NCBI RefSeq assembly: GCF_900187325.1
Contig: NZ_FZMZ01000006.1
Coordinates: 992,001-1,056,000, forward strand
Origin: Virgibacillus ndiopensis
GTDB taxonomy: Bacteria > Bacillota > Bacilli > Bacillales > Amphibacillaceae
DNA length: 64,000 bases
Direction of reading: 5' to 3'
Part shown: one piece after another, positions 29,347 to 41,362 of the stretch
How positions within the stretch are numbered: the stretch's first letter is position 1
Layout of the letters: every line of letters begins with the position of its first letter
Notes under the pieces: model-generated
Seen by the model: the letters and a program-made list of their open reading frames with translations, nothing else
What the model was told of the DNA's origin: nothing
Databases searched by the model: none
Program-made: the position numbers and the translations under genes

Positions 29347-29670
29347 ATGTCGAAAGAAAAGAGAGAGATTAATCTACTTATAACGAAACCAACGGATATT
29401 GAAAAGCTAATCAATGGGGAGAAGACAGCTGTTCGCCGAAATAACCGTTATGCGGATAAAGGTGATATTTTAGAACTTGATGGTCATAAATTCATTGTAA
29501 AAAACGTATATCTCCAAAAGCTTCGCGAGGTAACAGAAAATAGTGCTAGACAGGAAGGCTACCAGAATTTAGATGAATATAAAGAGGCTCTCACATCGAT
29601 TCATCATGGTTCGGTATGGGATCCGGAACTAGAAGTTTGGGCTCATGAACTAGCACCAGAGAATAAATAG
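29347..29670 (+). CDS. ASCH-domain protein (YqfB-like)
   Basis: A 107-residue protein. INLLITKPTDIEKLINGEKTAVRRN then DILELDGHKFIVKNV match the beta-barrel of small ASCH domains, thought to bind RNA or modified nucleosides; some members hydrolyse N4-acetylcytidine. ATG at 29347 follows GTGGGGGAG with proper spacing; an upstream in-frame start lacks a site. Single gene between convergent or separate units. Confidence 0.72.
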   Translation: MSKEKREINLLITKPTDIEKLINGEKTAVRRNNRYADKGDILELDGHKFIVKNVYLQKLREVTENSARQEGYQNLDEYKEALTSIHHGSVWDPELEVWAHELAPENK

Positions 29671-29682
29671 TACAATATTTGG

Positions 29683-29716
29683 GAAAGCTGCCCGTTTGGA
29701 CAGCTTTCTTTTCTTT
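29683..29716. terminator. Bidirectional terminator
   Basis: An 8-bp perfect stem (GAAAGCTG/CAGCTTTC) with a 10-base loop followed by TTTTCTTT, between the convergent ASCH and amidase genes. Confidence 0.75.
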
Positions 29717-30722
29717 ACTTATAAAAATAATCCTTTAAACCTTCCGAAATCCCTTTTGATACTTTTTTCTGATAATCTGTTGTTTGAATTTTGTCGAGTT
29801 CGTTAGGATTTGTGATAAATCCTAACTCTACTAAAATAGCTAAATTATTATTGTTGCGCAGTACGTAATAATTAGCCTGTTTAGCTCCACGATCACTTAG
29901 ATTTACATGGTCTATTAATGAACTTTGAATTGATTTAGCCAATTTATGCCCTTCTTTTCCCGAATAATAGAAGGTGTTAATTCCTTTTACAGTGGGGTCG
30001 TCAAAGGCATTATAATGCAGGCTGATAAATACATTGGTTTTGTTATTGTTGCTGATTTGCACTCGTTTATCCAATGAAATAAATGAATCATTGGATCTAG
30101 TTAATGTGACGGTTGCCCCATCATTGTGCAATTCCTTAGCTACTTGTTTTGCTGTAGATAATGTTAGTTCCTTTTCATAGACTCCATCGATTCCAATTGC
30201 TCCCGCATCTTTCCCTCCATGCCCAGGGTCGATAACGATATGGTAATTGGATAACGAACGATTACTGTCTTTTTCTTTGTTAGGTTTTTCTTTAGGCACT
30301 AGAGTGTTATTTGAAATTTCTATGGATGCTGATTTTACGTCTGGAGAATCAACTTTATTCCATTTATTTGCTGCATTTGCGTTTTTATCATTTTGGGACT
30401 CAGATTTTTCGTTGGAATCCTGTTCCTTTTTGTTAGTTTGTGGCTCTACATCAATTGGAATAAGATATTGTGATGCTACCCATACTTCTTTTCCATTATA
30501 ATAGGTTTGCACCCAACCAAACTTTTCCTGAAAAGTTGTAAGCATGTCCCCTCTTACTAACTGACCTATCACCTCTGCATCTTTTGCTGGTGCATCCACC
30601 ATCTCAAGTGTATCAGTGCCAACCTCATACAAATTTCCATCCTCAGCGTGTACTGGTGAGACAAAGATAATTAAAAATAGTAGAAAGCTAATACCAACTG
30701 TAAACATCTGCTTAACTATCAT
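29715..30722 (-). CDS. Secreted N-acetylmuramoyl-L-alanine amidase with SH3 domain
   Basis: A 335-residue exported hydrolase. A signal peptide (ends near SPVHA) precedes a bacterial SH3 domain (about 30-85; VRGDMLTTFQEKFGWVQTYY), a Lys/Asn/Glu-rich linker and an Amidase_3 domain with IDPGHGGKDAGA, SLHYNAF and VELGFITNP carrying the zinc His and catalytic Glu. It cuts the amide between MurNAc and the stem peptide. ATG at 30722 follows AGGAGG. Confidence 0.9.
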   Translation of the reverse strand: MIVKQMFTVGISFLLFLIIFVSPVHAEDGNLYEVGTDTLEMVDAPAKDAEVIGQLVRGDMLTTFQEKFGWVQTYYNGKEVWVASQYLIPIDVEPQTNKKEQDSNEKSESQNDKNANAANKWNKVDSPDVKSASIEISNNTLVPKEKPNKEKDSNRSLSNYHIVIDPGHGGKDAGAIGIDGVYEKELTLSTAKQVAKELHNDGATVTLTRSNDSFISLDKRVQISNNNKTNVFISLHYNAFDDPTVKGINTFYYSGKEGHKLAKSIQSSLIDHVNLSDRGAKQANYYVLRNNNNLAILVELGFITNPNELDKIQTTDYQKKVSKGISEGLKDYFYK

Positions 30723-30830
30723 AATGTCCTCCTGTTTTTTAATAGTTTGATAATATACAAGAATAGCCAAGAAAAACTATAATTATACATAACTAGTAAA
30801 AATAGTTTCCAGAAGCTGGTGGTCACCGTG

Positions 30831-31443
30831 GTGAGAACGCACAATAATTAAATGAGGTGCACTTCCGTGGAGATGGTGCGCAATAATTAGATGAAGCGTG
30901 CAATTTTGTGGGGAAATCGTGCAATAAAGGAGAGTGGCCGCGCGATCCGGATTAGAAATCGTGCAATTATGAGAGAGTCCGCGCGATCCGGATTAGAAAT
31001 CGTGCAATAATGAGAGAGTCCGCGCGATCCGGATTAGAAATCGTGCAATAATGAGATAGTCCGTGCAATCCCCGGTAGAAATCGTGCAATAATAAGAGAG
31101 GAACGCGCACCTCCGGCGAAAGAACGTGCAATACTAAGAAGGATCACGCACTTCGATTAGAAATCGTGCAATAATAAGAGAGTCCGTGCAATCCGGATTA
31201 GAAATCGCGCAATAATGAGAGGGGAACGCGCGATCCGGATTAGAAATCGCGCAATAATGAGAAAGTCCGTGCAATCCAGGGTAGAAATCGTGTAATAATG
31301 AAGAGAGTCCGTGCAATCCCCAATAGAAATCCTGCAATAATAAGGGAGGAACGCGCAATCCCCGGTAGAAATCGTGCAATAATAAGAGAGTCCACGCAAC
31401 TCCGATGAAAGAAAGCGCATAATAAGAAGAGTCCGTGCACCCA
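30831..31443. repeat. Tandem array of about 41-bp units
   Basis: About 14 imperfect units, the best three (starts 30954, 30995, 31036) nearly identical at exactly 41-base spacing. Each unit has two CGTGCAAT-like half-repeats about 20 bases apart, with AGAAATCGTGCAATAATGAG as the clearest part. No unique spacers, so it is not CRISPR. Any reading frames here are artefacts of the period. It fills the 856-base gap between the amidase and ilvE with nothing else but a terminator. Confidence 0.9.
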
Positions 31444-31519
31444 AGAGCATCAACTCACAATTTGAGCACTTCACCCGTGAATAGACCGTGCCCCAAAGTA
31501 TCCAGTTGACAACTTAAAC

Positions 31520-31560
31520 AAAAAAAAGGCACCAACTGGGCGTTTAACGCCAGTGGTACC
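31520..31560 (-). terminator. Terminator of ilvE
   Basis: On the minus strand, GGTACCACTGGCG pairs with CGCCCAGTTGGTGCC around a short loop and runs into seven Ts. It lies just past the ilvE stop. Confidence 0.75.
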
Positions 31561-31578
31561 TAGTAATTTTAATAGCTT

Positions 31579-32670
31579 TTACTTAACGCGACTTACTTCT
31601 TCAACTTTCTCAATCCAACCAAACGGATCTTCTAATTTCCCGTATTGAATTCCTGTTAGAGTGTCATACAAACGTTTAGCCACTGCTCCTGTTTTACCAT
31701 CGTTGATAAATAGGTGTTCATCGTTCCATGTTAATTGGCCGATTGGTGAGATTACTGCGGCTGTCCCGGTTCCAAACGCTTCTTCTAATAGACCATCTTT
31801 TTTTGCTTGATACAACTCTTCCATAGAGACTCTGCGTTCGACAACCGGAATGTTCCAATGTTTTAGTAATTGAATTACTGAATTTCGTGTGACGCCTTCC
31901 AGAATGCTTCCGTTTAATGCAGGTGTTACAACTTCTCCATTAATTTTAAAGAATACGTTCATGCTGCCGACTTCTTCAATATACTTCTTTTCGAATCCAT
32001 CAAGCCATAATACTTGGGCATAACCAGTATTTGCAACCATCTCTTGTGCTTTAAGGCTTGCAGCGTAATTTCCGCCAGTTTTTGCCTCACCAGTACCTCC
32101 TTTTACAGTTCGGACATAGTGGTTTTCAACCGCGATTTTTACGGGATTGATCCCCTCAGCGTAATACGCACCGACAGGAGATAAAATAACAATAAATTTA
32201 TAATGGCGTGATGGTGCAACCCCGATATAAGGCTCGGTTGAAATAACAAATGGGCGGATATAAAGAGAAGTTCCTTCCGATTCTGGAATCCAATCTTTTT
32301 CCAATGTAACTAATTCCTTGATTGCTTGAAGCGCAAATTCTTCATCAATGGGCGGAATACAAAGACGATCATTCGACCGGTTTAATCGCTGCATATTTTT
32401 TTCAGGTCGAAATAATTGGGCATCCCCTTCTGGTGAAAGATACGCTTTTAAGCCTTCAAAAACAGATTGACCATAATGAAATATCATGGCGGAAGGATCT
32501 ACCGTAATAGGTTGATAGGGTACAATGCGTGCATCATGCCACCCTAAAGGATCCGAATAATCCATTATAAACATGTGATCGGTAAATACTTTCCCAAATT
32601 GCAATTGATCTGGTTTTGGCTTTTCCTTTCTCATAGAACAAAGATCCACTTGAATTGTACGTTCTTCCAT
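31579..32670 (-). CDS. ilvE: Branched-chain amino acid aminotransferase IlvE
   Basis: A 363-residue fold-type IV transaminase that interconverts Leu, Ile and Val with their keto acids. Bacillus-type motifs include FHYGQSVFEGLKAY, GGTGEAKTGGNYAAS with the PLP lysine, and EEAFGTGTAAVISPIG. It is transcribed away from CstA, about 2.6 kb from ilvB, and completes the branched-chain pathway encoded there. AAGGGG precedes the ATG. No T-box is present in its leader. Confidence 0.93.
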   Translation of the reverse strand: MEERTIQVDLCSMRKEKPKPDQLQFGKVFTDHMFIMDYSDPLGWHDARIVPYQPITVDPSAMIFHYGQSVFEGLKAYLSPEGDAQLFRPEKNMQRLNRSNDRLCIPPIDEEFALQAIKELVTLEKDWIPESEGTSLYIRPFVISTEPYIGVAPSRHYKFIVILSPVGAYYAEGINPVKIAVENHYVRTVKGGTGEAKTGGNYAASLKAQEMVANTGYAQVLWLDGFEKKYIEEVGSMNVFFKINGEVVTPALNGSILEGVTRNSVIQLLKHWNIPVVERRVSMEELYQAKKDGLLEEAFGTGTAAVISPIGQLTWNDEHLFINDGKTGAVAKRLYDTLTGIQYGKLEDPFGWIEKVEEVSRVK

Positions 32671-32829
32671 GTCACTATCCCCTTGTTGAAAAATTTGATA
32701 TTAATAATACGCCATATTAATTGTTAACGCAAGACTTTAATTTTTTTATTTATTCAATTTAATTAAAATTATTATACAAATTAAAAATATATTTGTGTGG
32801 ACGCTATTGGAAAGGTGAAAATCTCACGT

Positions 32830-32844
32830 AATTGTTAGAAAATT
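32830..32844. promoter_or_regulatory. Candidate CodY box upstream of cstA-like gene
   Basis: AATTGTTAGAAAATT differs from AATTTTCWGAAAATT at two positions, 80 bases before the start. A weaker match (three differences) lies at 32756-32770 in the ilvE-cstA divergent region. Confidence 0.35.
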
Positions 32845-32924
32845 ATTTTTTACTAAATACCTTGATTTTTCAAATTATTAGGTTTAAAATTCTCGCTATA
32901 TCTATATCGAAGGGAGGCTCAGCG

Positions 32925-34373
32925 ATGCTTACATTTGTTGCATCCATCATACTTTTAATTGTCGGTTATTTTGTTTACGGGAAGGTGGTCGAACGAATTT
33001 TTGGCATCAATGATAAGCAGGAAACACCAGCATATTCGAAACAAGATGGCTTTGATTACATGCCGATAAGCTGGTGGAAGGCCAGTTTGATTCAGCTATT
33101 GAATATCGCTGGGCTTGGTCCGATTTTTGGAGCGTTGCTAGGCGCGTTATATGGTCCTGTTGCATTTATCTGGATTGTAATAGGAACAATTTTTGGGGGT
33201 GCTGTACATGATTATTTCTCCGGTATGTTGTCGCTAAGACTCGGTGGTGCACAGTATCCCTCCATAGTGGGAAAATATTTAGGAAAAGGTGTACAATCTG
33301 TAATTAATGTTGTATCTATAGTGTTAATGATTCTTGTTGCAGCAGCTTTTACGGCAGGACCTGCACAGCTCATGGCAGAGATTACACCACTAAGTTTTAT
33401 GGCGTGTATTGTAATTGTTTTTGCCTATTTGGTGTTGGCGGCAGTTTTACCAATTAATAAAGTGATTGGTAAAATTTATCCTATTTTTGGTGCAATTTTA
33501 ATTTTTATGGCAGTATCCATTGGTATAGGGATGTTCTTTTTCGATAACCCTATTCCGAATGTAACAGTAAGTAATCTGCACCCTGATAATTTGCCAATGT
33601 GGCCATTGTTGATGGTTACCATTTCCTGTGGTGCTATATCGGGATTTCATAGTACTCAAAGTCCAATCTTGGCACGAACGCTAAAAAAAGAAAGTGAAGG
33701 AAGAAAGGTTTTCTATGGGGCAATGATTGCTGAAGGAGTTATTGCATTAATTTGGGCAGCGGCTGGAATGACATTTTTCAGTGGTACGGAAGGTCTTCAG
33801 AAGTCACTTGGAGCAGGAGGACCTGCTGGAGTTGTAAATGAAATCAGTATCTCAACTCTTGGCTCACTTGGTGGTGTACTTGCAATCTTAGGTGTCATCA
33901 TTCTCCCTATAACGACTGGAGATACTGCGCTTCGTTCGTCTAGAATGATGCTCGTAGATTTACTAAAACAGGTTACGAAAAAAGAATTAAGTGGTAAGAA
34001 GTCTTTAACTCTATTAATTATACCGGTAGCAGTTCCGGCATTTATGCTTTCATTGATAGATTATAGTTTTCTGTGGCGCTATGTCGGGTGGACAAATCAG
34101 GTTGTCGCAACGGTGATGTTGTGGACAGGTGCCATGTATTTATTAAAACATCATAAATTTCATTGGATATGTAGTGTGCCAGCGCTATTTATGACCGGTG
34201 TTACGAGTACGTATATTTTCTATGCACCAGAAGGCTTTAATCTGGATTACTCCTTATCTATGATTCTCGGTGCGATCATTTGGTTAGTAATTGCATTGTG
34301 GTATGTTTGGCAAGTTTTATCACAAAGAGAAGGAAGGAATGCAGAAATTTCTGCATATACAAAAGTTGGATAG
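32925..34373 (+). CDS. CstA-family carbon-starvation/peptide or pyruvate transporter, short form
   Basis: A 482-residue polytopic membrane protein. PISWWKASLIQLLNIAGLGPIFG, GAVHDYFSGMLSLRLGG and SGFHSTQSP are hallmarks of the CstA core. It is shorter than E. coli CstA (701) and B. subtilis CstA (598), lacking much of the C-terminal part. CstA relatives import pyruvate or peptides in starvation. ATG at 32925 with GGGAGG upstream. A terminator follows at 34450. Confidence 0.85.
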   Translation: MLTFVASIILLIVGYFVYGKVVERIFGINDKQETPAYSKQDGFDYMPISWWKASLIQLLNIAGLGPIFGALLGALYGPVAFIWIVIGTIFGGAVHDYFSGMLSLRLGGAQYPSIVGKYLGKGVQSVINVVSIVLMILVAAAFTAGPAQLMAEITPLSFMACIVIVFAYLVLAAVLPINKVIGKIYPIFGAILIFMAVSIGIGMFFFDNPIPNVTVSNLHPDNLPMWPLLMVTISCGAISGFHSTQSPILARTLKKESEGRKVFYGAMIAEGVIALIWAAAGMTFFSGTEGLQKSLGAGGPAGVVNEISISTLGSLGGVLAILGVIILPITTGDTALRSSRMMLVDLLKQVTKKELSGKKSLTLLIIPVAVPAFMLSLIDYSFLWRYVGWTNQVVATVMLWTGAMYLLKHHKFHWICSVPALFMTGVTSTYIFYAPEGFNLDYSLSMILGAIIWLVIALWYVWQVLSQREGRNAEISAYTKVG

Positions 34374-34449
34374 GAAGACGGGGCTGCTCAGCAAAGGGAT
34401 AGCACCAAGGATTAAAAGGACGATTCTTGACGACAAAAACATTTTTGAA

Positions 34450-34479
34450 AACTCCAGTTTAAATAACTGGGGTTTTTTT
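34450..34479 (+). terminator. Terminator after cstA-like gene
   Basis: ACTCCAGTT and AACTGGGGT arms around a short loop, followed by seven Ts. Confidence 0.75.
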
Positions 34480-34551
34480 ATGATTATTTATGTTGTGTAA
34501 TAAATTTGTAACAAAAAGTTTTTTCTGACAACTTCCCTTGCTAGGTGAGTA

Positions 34552-34567
34552 TTGTAAACGCATACAA
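34552..34567 (+). promoter_or_regulatory. CcpA-binding cre site upstream of ilv-leu
   Basis: TTGTAAACGCATACA matches the cre consensus WTGNAANCGNWWNCA at every position. It is centred near -87 from the start site predicted from the downstream promoter, a place like the activating cre of B. subtilis ilv-leu. Confidence 0.7.
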
Positions 34568-34611
34568 TTATTTAGATTTATCAAAAGTATCAAAAAACTT
34601 ACAAAAACCTA

Positions 34612-34640
34612 TTGACCAACAGTTAAAAACGTTATATGAT
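34612..34640 (+). promoter_or_regulatory. Sigma-A promoter of the ilv-leu operon
   Basis: TTGACC (34612-34617), 17 bases, TATGAT (34635-34640). The start near 34647 gives a leader of about 660 bases containing the T-box. Confidence 0.7.
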
Positions 34641-34735
34641 TGTCGGCAATATTAACTATTCCAAACATCGTTTTTGAAAGGGAACATTTTATTAAATGAA
34701 ATTATCTTAATCTTGGAAACTATGAATAATATTAA

Positions 34736-35035
34736 CTCGATGACGGGAAAAAAGGAACATGGTATATGTATTTACAGAGAGCTAGGGTTGCTGGAAGCCT
34801 AGAAGTACATTTTGTTCCGACATCATCTCTGAGTGCTAAGTTGAACGGAATATTCTCACTAGACTTGGCCAGGTGCATTTATATGTACCTGTTATCAAAT
34901 AGGCTAATCAATTGCCTTGTAAGGTAGTATTCGCGAGAGTGCTATGAACCTGGGTGGTACCGTGAAAAGTAGACTCTTTTCTCCCCAATAATTCTGACTT
35001 TATGCAGATTTATAGGGAGTAAAGGGTCTTTTTTT
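34736..35035 (+). ncRNA. T-box leader of the ilv-leu operon
   Basis: Stem I arms GGAACA and TGTTCC enclose the AGAGAGC/GCCTAG distal part. The conserved T-box TGGGTGGTACCGTG lies at 34951-34964. The terminator is a 14-base stem (34972-34985 with 35015-35028) and seven Ts. By the family pattern (codon, A, then TGAG) the specifier is best read as ATC (Ile, 34822-34824); CTC (Leu) readings nearby (34827-34829, 34855-34857) are not excluded. Uncharged tRNA would allow read-through into ilvB. Confidence 0.92.
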
Positions 35036-35065
35036 ATAAGTAAAGTACTATAATTTTTGGCTAAC

Positions 35066-35275
35066 GACATGGTAAGCCATGTCCAGTTCCAGCGCCAAGC
35101 GTCTATTGGACTCTCTCACCTCCGGATGATAAGTCAACATCGGTTCGCATATGCTTACCGTGTTTCCTTTATCTCCTACGAAGGAATGTTTAACCGCTGC
35201 TTTGCGCGGCAACACCGAAAGACCATGCTTGGCAGGGTGAAGCCCATATGTCGCTAACCAGGCGCTTAAACTTGA
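35066..35275 (+). repeat. Dispersed Bacillaceae intergenic element between T-box and ilvB
   Basis: The stretch begins with GACATGG/CCATGTC arms, then runs from AGCGCC (35091) to GGCGCT (35261), with the recognisable inner text ACATCGGTTCGCATA and TTTCCTTTATCTCCTACGA. I know this family as a frequent Bacillaceae intergenic repeat of unknown function. A 66-codon frame across it is an artefact. Confidence 0.7.
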
Positions 35276-35311
35276 GTTCTACCAATTATCAATTAGAGGA
35301 GGTATGCAGTA

Positions 35312-37030
35312 GTGAAAGTGGAGGTAAAACGTGAGATGGAAAGTACGAAAGAATTAAGGACCGGTTCCGATTTATTAATTGAAACATTGGTTGATGCACA
35401 AGTGGATACAATATTCGGTTATCCGGGTGGGGCGGTCTTACCGATTTATGATGCATTATATCGTAGCAACGCTCCTTTCAAACACGTACTTTCTCGTCAT
35501 GAACAGGGATCCATTCATGCGGCTGAAGGGTATGCGCGTGTTACTGGAAAGCCTGGTGTAGTCCTTGCTACTTCAGGACCTGGGGCAACTAATTTAATTA
35601 CTGGAATTACCGATGCCATGATGGATTCCTTGCCATTAGTTGTATTTACTGGTCAAGTAGCAAATAGTGTTATTGGAACAGATGCCTTTCAAGAAGCAGA
35701 TGTAATGGGCATAACAACTCCAATTACAAAATACAATTATCAAGTGAAAAACATAGCTGAGTTACCAAGAATTGTGAAAGAAGCTTTTCATATTGCGTCA
35801 ACAGGTCGTCCTGGTCCAGTGGTTGTGGATATTCCCAAAAATATTTCTGCAGCGATTACCTTAGAAGAATATGATAATGAATTTCATTTACCCGGTTATC
35901 AACCTACGAAGAATCCCAATCCGTTGCAAATTATCAAACTAGCAGAAGCATTAGGGCGGGCCAAGCGGCCAGTGTTACTTGCAGGAGCGGGGGTAGTTTT
36001 TGCAAAAGCATCTGAGGATTTGAAGGAGTTTGCTGAGAAATATCAATTACCGGTAGCGAATACGCTATTAGGTTTAGGGAGTTTTCCGGGTTCTCATTCA
36101 CTTTCATTAGGAATGGCAGGCATGCATGGAACGTACGCGGCGAATATGGCAATTTACGAATGTGATTTATTAATCAATATTGGAGCCAGGTTTGATGATC
36201 GTTTAACAGGAAACATAGAACATTTTGCTCCACATGCGAAGGTTGCCCATATTGATATTGATCCAGCGGAAATTGGAAAAAACATTTCAACCGATATTCC
36301 TGTTGTGGCGGACGCAAAAGAAGCGTTACAGGCATTATTAAAAAGCTCCATTAACATGCCAGACCATAAATTGTGGAAAGAAAAACTACAGCATAATAAA
36401 GCGAATTATCCGCTATGGTATGAACGTTCAAACGAATTCATTTCGCCGCAGTGGTTAATGGAACAAATTTATCGTGTATCAAATGGAGAGGCAATTGTGA
36501 CAACTGATGTCGGCCAGCATCAAATGTGGGCAGCGCAATACTATCAATTTGATAAACCGAACCGATGGGTAACATCTGGAGGACTGGGGACAATGGGATT
36601 TGGTTTCCCTGCTGCTATTGGTGCACAGCTCGGAGCCCCTGATGAACTGGTTGTTTCAGTAGTTGGGGATGGCGGGTTTCAAATGACACTTCAAGAATTG
36701 TCTATCATTAAAGAGCGAAATCTTCCAATTAAAGTAATTATCGTTAATAACGAGGCGCTAGGAATGGTGAGACAATGGCAGGAAAGTTTTTACGAAGAAA
36801 GATATTCAGAATCAATCTTAGCGAATCCTGATTTTGTAAAACTCGCTGAAAGCTATGGTATTCGTGGTTTAAAAGTAGAACGTGAAGATGATGTAGTCGA
36901 AATCTTAGAGGGTGTTTTTGCTTATAATGGTCCTGTTGTTGTAGATTGCCGAGTTGTTCAGCTGGCTTGTGTTTATCCAATGATTGCTCCTGGTAAAGGG
37001 ATCCATGAAATGATAGGGGTGACAAAATGA
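35312..37030 (+). CDS. ilvB: Acetolactate synthase large subunit IlvB
   Basis: A 572-residue ThDP enzyme that condenses pyruvate with pyruvate or 2-oxobutyrate in the first common step to Val, Leu and Ile. Motifs: [15 protein letters not shown] and catalytic Glu in [26 protein letters not shown], and the ThDP site [15 protein letters not shown] with VNN. GTG start 8 bases after AGGAGGT; ATG at 35336 is an alternative. First gene of the operon, overlapping ilvH by 4 bases. Confidence 0.96.
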   Translation: MKVEVKREMESTKELRTGSDLLIETLVDAQVDTIFGYPGGAVLPIYDALYRSNAPFKHVLSRHEQGSIHAAEGYARVTGKPGVVLATSGPGATNLITGITDAMMDSLPLVVFTGQVANSVIGTDAFQEADVMGITTPITKYNYQVKNIAELPRIVKEAFHIASTGRPGPVVVDIPKNISAAITLEEYDNEFHLPGYQPTKNPNPLQIIKLAEALGRAKRPVLLAGAGVVFAKASEDLKEFAEKYQLPVANTLLGLGSFPGSHSLSLGMAGMHGTYAANMAIYECDLLINIGARFDDRLTGNIEHFAPHAKVAHIDIDPAEIGKNISTDIPVVADAKEALQALLKSSINMPDHKLWKEKLQHNKANYPLWYERSNEFISPQWLMEQIYRVSNGEAIVTTDVGQHQMWAAQYYQFDKPNRWVTSGGLGTMGFGFPAAIGAQLGAPDELVVSVVGDGGFQMTLQELSIIKERNLPIKVIIVNNEALGMVRQWQESFYEERYSESILANPDFVKLAESYGIRGLKVEREDDVVEILEGVFAYNGPVVVDCRVVQLACVYPMIAPGKGIHEMIGVTK

Positions 37031-37545
37031 AGCGGATTATAACAGCAACTGTTCAGGATCGAAGCGGTGTTCTCAATAGGATTACGGGAATGCTGCATAA
37101 ACGACAGTTCAATATTGATAGTATTACTGTAGGTAGTTCTGAAACAGAAGGTATATCCAAAATGACATTTGTTGTGGAGATTAGTGATCATCAAAAATTA
37201 GAGCAATTGACGAAACAATTAAATAAGCAAATTGATGTCTTGAAGGTATCTGATATTACAGATAAGGCAATCGTTGCTAGGGAGTTAGCCCTTATTAAGG
37301 TTGGTGGTACTGGTCAGTTACGTGCAGAAATTCAAGGGATTATTAACCCGTTTCGTGCATCCGTAATTGATGTCAGCAAGGATAGCTTAACCATACAGGT
37401 GACTGGAAAACCAGATAAGGTCGAAGCGTTAATTTCACTGCTAAGGCCATATGGAATCAAGGAATTGACGAAAACGGGAGTTACTGCCTTTTTAAGAGGA
37501 CAGCAGCCAAAACAGGTAACAGAGATTAATTCACTTTCAATTTAG
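37027..37545 (+). CDS. ilvH: Acetolactate synthase small (regulatory) subunit
   Basis: A 172-residue subunit with an N-terminal ACT domain ([20 protein letters not shown], residues 1-75) that binds valine, and a C-terminal domain ending in [12 protein letters not shown] overlap with ilvB indicates coupling and near 1:1 synthesis. Confidence 0.95.
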   Translation: MKRIITATVQDRSGVLNRITGMLHKRQFNIDSITVGSSETEGISKMTFVVEISDHQKLEQLTKQLNKQIDVLKVSDITDKAIVARELALIKVGGTGQLRAEIQGIINPFRASVIDVSKDSLTIQVTGKPDKVEALISLLRPYGIKELTKTGVTAFLRGQQPKQVTEINSLSI

Positions 37546-37615
37546 AACCAAAAGCAGCAACGCCTATTTACCGGCGTAGACATAAAAAATTAAAAAAGTA
37601 GAGAGGGAGATCTAA

Positions 37616-40178
<2,563 letters not shown>

Positions 40179-40237
40179 CAAAAGTAAAAGCGGAGGCAAC
40201 CTCTAGGAGCTGAAGCTATAACTAAGGAGGGGAGATT

Positions 40238-41344
40238 ATGAATAAACAAATTATTCTACTTCCAGGTGATGGTGTTGGGAAGGAAATTATGGAGTCGGCA
40301 AAGCACGTATTAAATACGATAGCTAGTGAGTTTGGCCATAGCTTTACATTTCATCAGCATACGATTGGTGGTGAAGCCATTGATAATGATGGCACACCTT
40401 TACCGGAGGATACCATTAAAGCGTGTAACCATGCAGATGCCATCTTATTGGGTGCTGTAGGAGGGGAAAAATGGGACTCCCTTCCAGGACATATGAGACC
40501 GGAAAAAGGGTTACTGGGACTACGGAAGACGTTAGGATTATTTGCTAATTTACGTCCGGTGAAAGGATTTACCCCTTTGCTGCATGCTTCACCATTGAAA
40601 GAGGACGTAATCAAAGGCAGTGATATTTTAATCATACGTGAACTAACAGGTGGACTTTATTTTGGGCAGCCAAGTGAACGGCGTGAGAATGGAAATGCTG
40701 TTGTTGATACACTTTCCTATCACCGCAGTGAAATGGAACGTATTATTGACAAAGCATTTCAAAGTGCCAGGTTAAGAAATAATCACCTAACTTCCGTTGA
40801 TAAAGCAAATGTTCTGGAATCAAGTCGCATGTGGCGTGAGATTGTCAACGAGAAAAGTAAAGATTATCCAGATGTAACGGTAGAGCATGTACTTGTTGAT
40901 GCTGCTGCAATGAAACTAATCACACAGCCTAATCGTTTTGATGTCATTGTTACGGAAAATTTATTTGGTGATATTTTAAGTGACGAGGCCTCTGTGTTAA
41001 CAGGATCTCTAGGAATGCTACCATCAGCAAGTGTTCGATCAGACGGTGTTGGGCTTTATGAACCTGTACATGGTTCGGCTCCAGATATTGCTGGAAAAGG
41101 GATCGTTAATCCGTTGGGGATGATTCTATCAGCAGCAATGATGCTAAAGTATTCATTTGGAATGGAAGAAGAAGCGGCTGAAATTGAGGAAGCTGTGCAT
41201 GATGCCCTTGATCAGGGATACCATACCCCTGATTTGCAAATTAAGGGTGGGAAACAAGTAAGTACAAAGGAAATGACAGAAATTGTAGTGGATAATTTAA
41301 CAACAAAAAGTGTTTCAAACTGTATTTGCAGTACGTATGCCTAA
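40238..41344 (+). CDS. leuB: 3-Isopropylmalate dehydrogenase LeuB
   Basis: A 368-residue NAD-dependent decarboxylating dehydrogenase. LLPGDGVGKEIM, RELTGGLYFGQ, the metal-binding VTENLFGDILSDEAS and HGSAPDIAGKG are diagnostic. AAGGAGGGG site; 59 bases after leuA. Confidence 0.96.
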   Translation: MNKQIILLPGDGVGKEIMESAKHVLNTIASEFGHSFTFHQHTIGGEAIDNDGTPLPEDTIKACNHADAILLGAVGGEKWDSLPGHMRPEKGLLGLRKTLGLFANLRPVKGFTPLLHASPLKEDVIKGSDILIIRELTGGLYFGQPSERRENGNAVVDTLSYHRSEMERIIDKAFQSARLRNNHLTSVDKANVLESSRMWREIVNEKSKDYPDVTVEHVLVDAAAMKLITQPNRFDVIVTENLFGDILSDEASVLTGSLGMLPSASVRSDGVGLYEPVHGSAPDIAGKGIVNPLGMILSAAMMLKYSFGMEEEAAEIEEAVHDALDQGYHTPDLQIKGGKQVSTKEMTEIVVDNLTTKSVSNCICSTYA

Positions 41345-41362
41345 CAGTGGAGGTGTAATAAA

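Noticed and set aside
30831-31443. Possible CRISPR array
   Set aside because: Units repeat along their full 41 bases; there are no unique spacers of constant length and no cas genes.
31134-31474. Overlapping minus-strand reading frames in the repeat array
   Set aside because: Their repetitive proteins arise from [11 protein letters not shown] the tandem unit in several frames; no ribosome site or family match.
34291-34500. A 69-codon frame overlapping the end of the cstA-like gene
   Set aside because: It runs through the terminator and has no ribosome site or homology.
35057-35257. A 66-codon frame upstream of ilvB
   Set aside because: It lies wholly inside a dispersed intergenic element and lacks a ribosome site.
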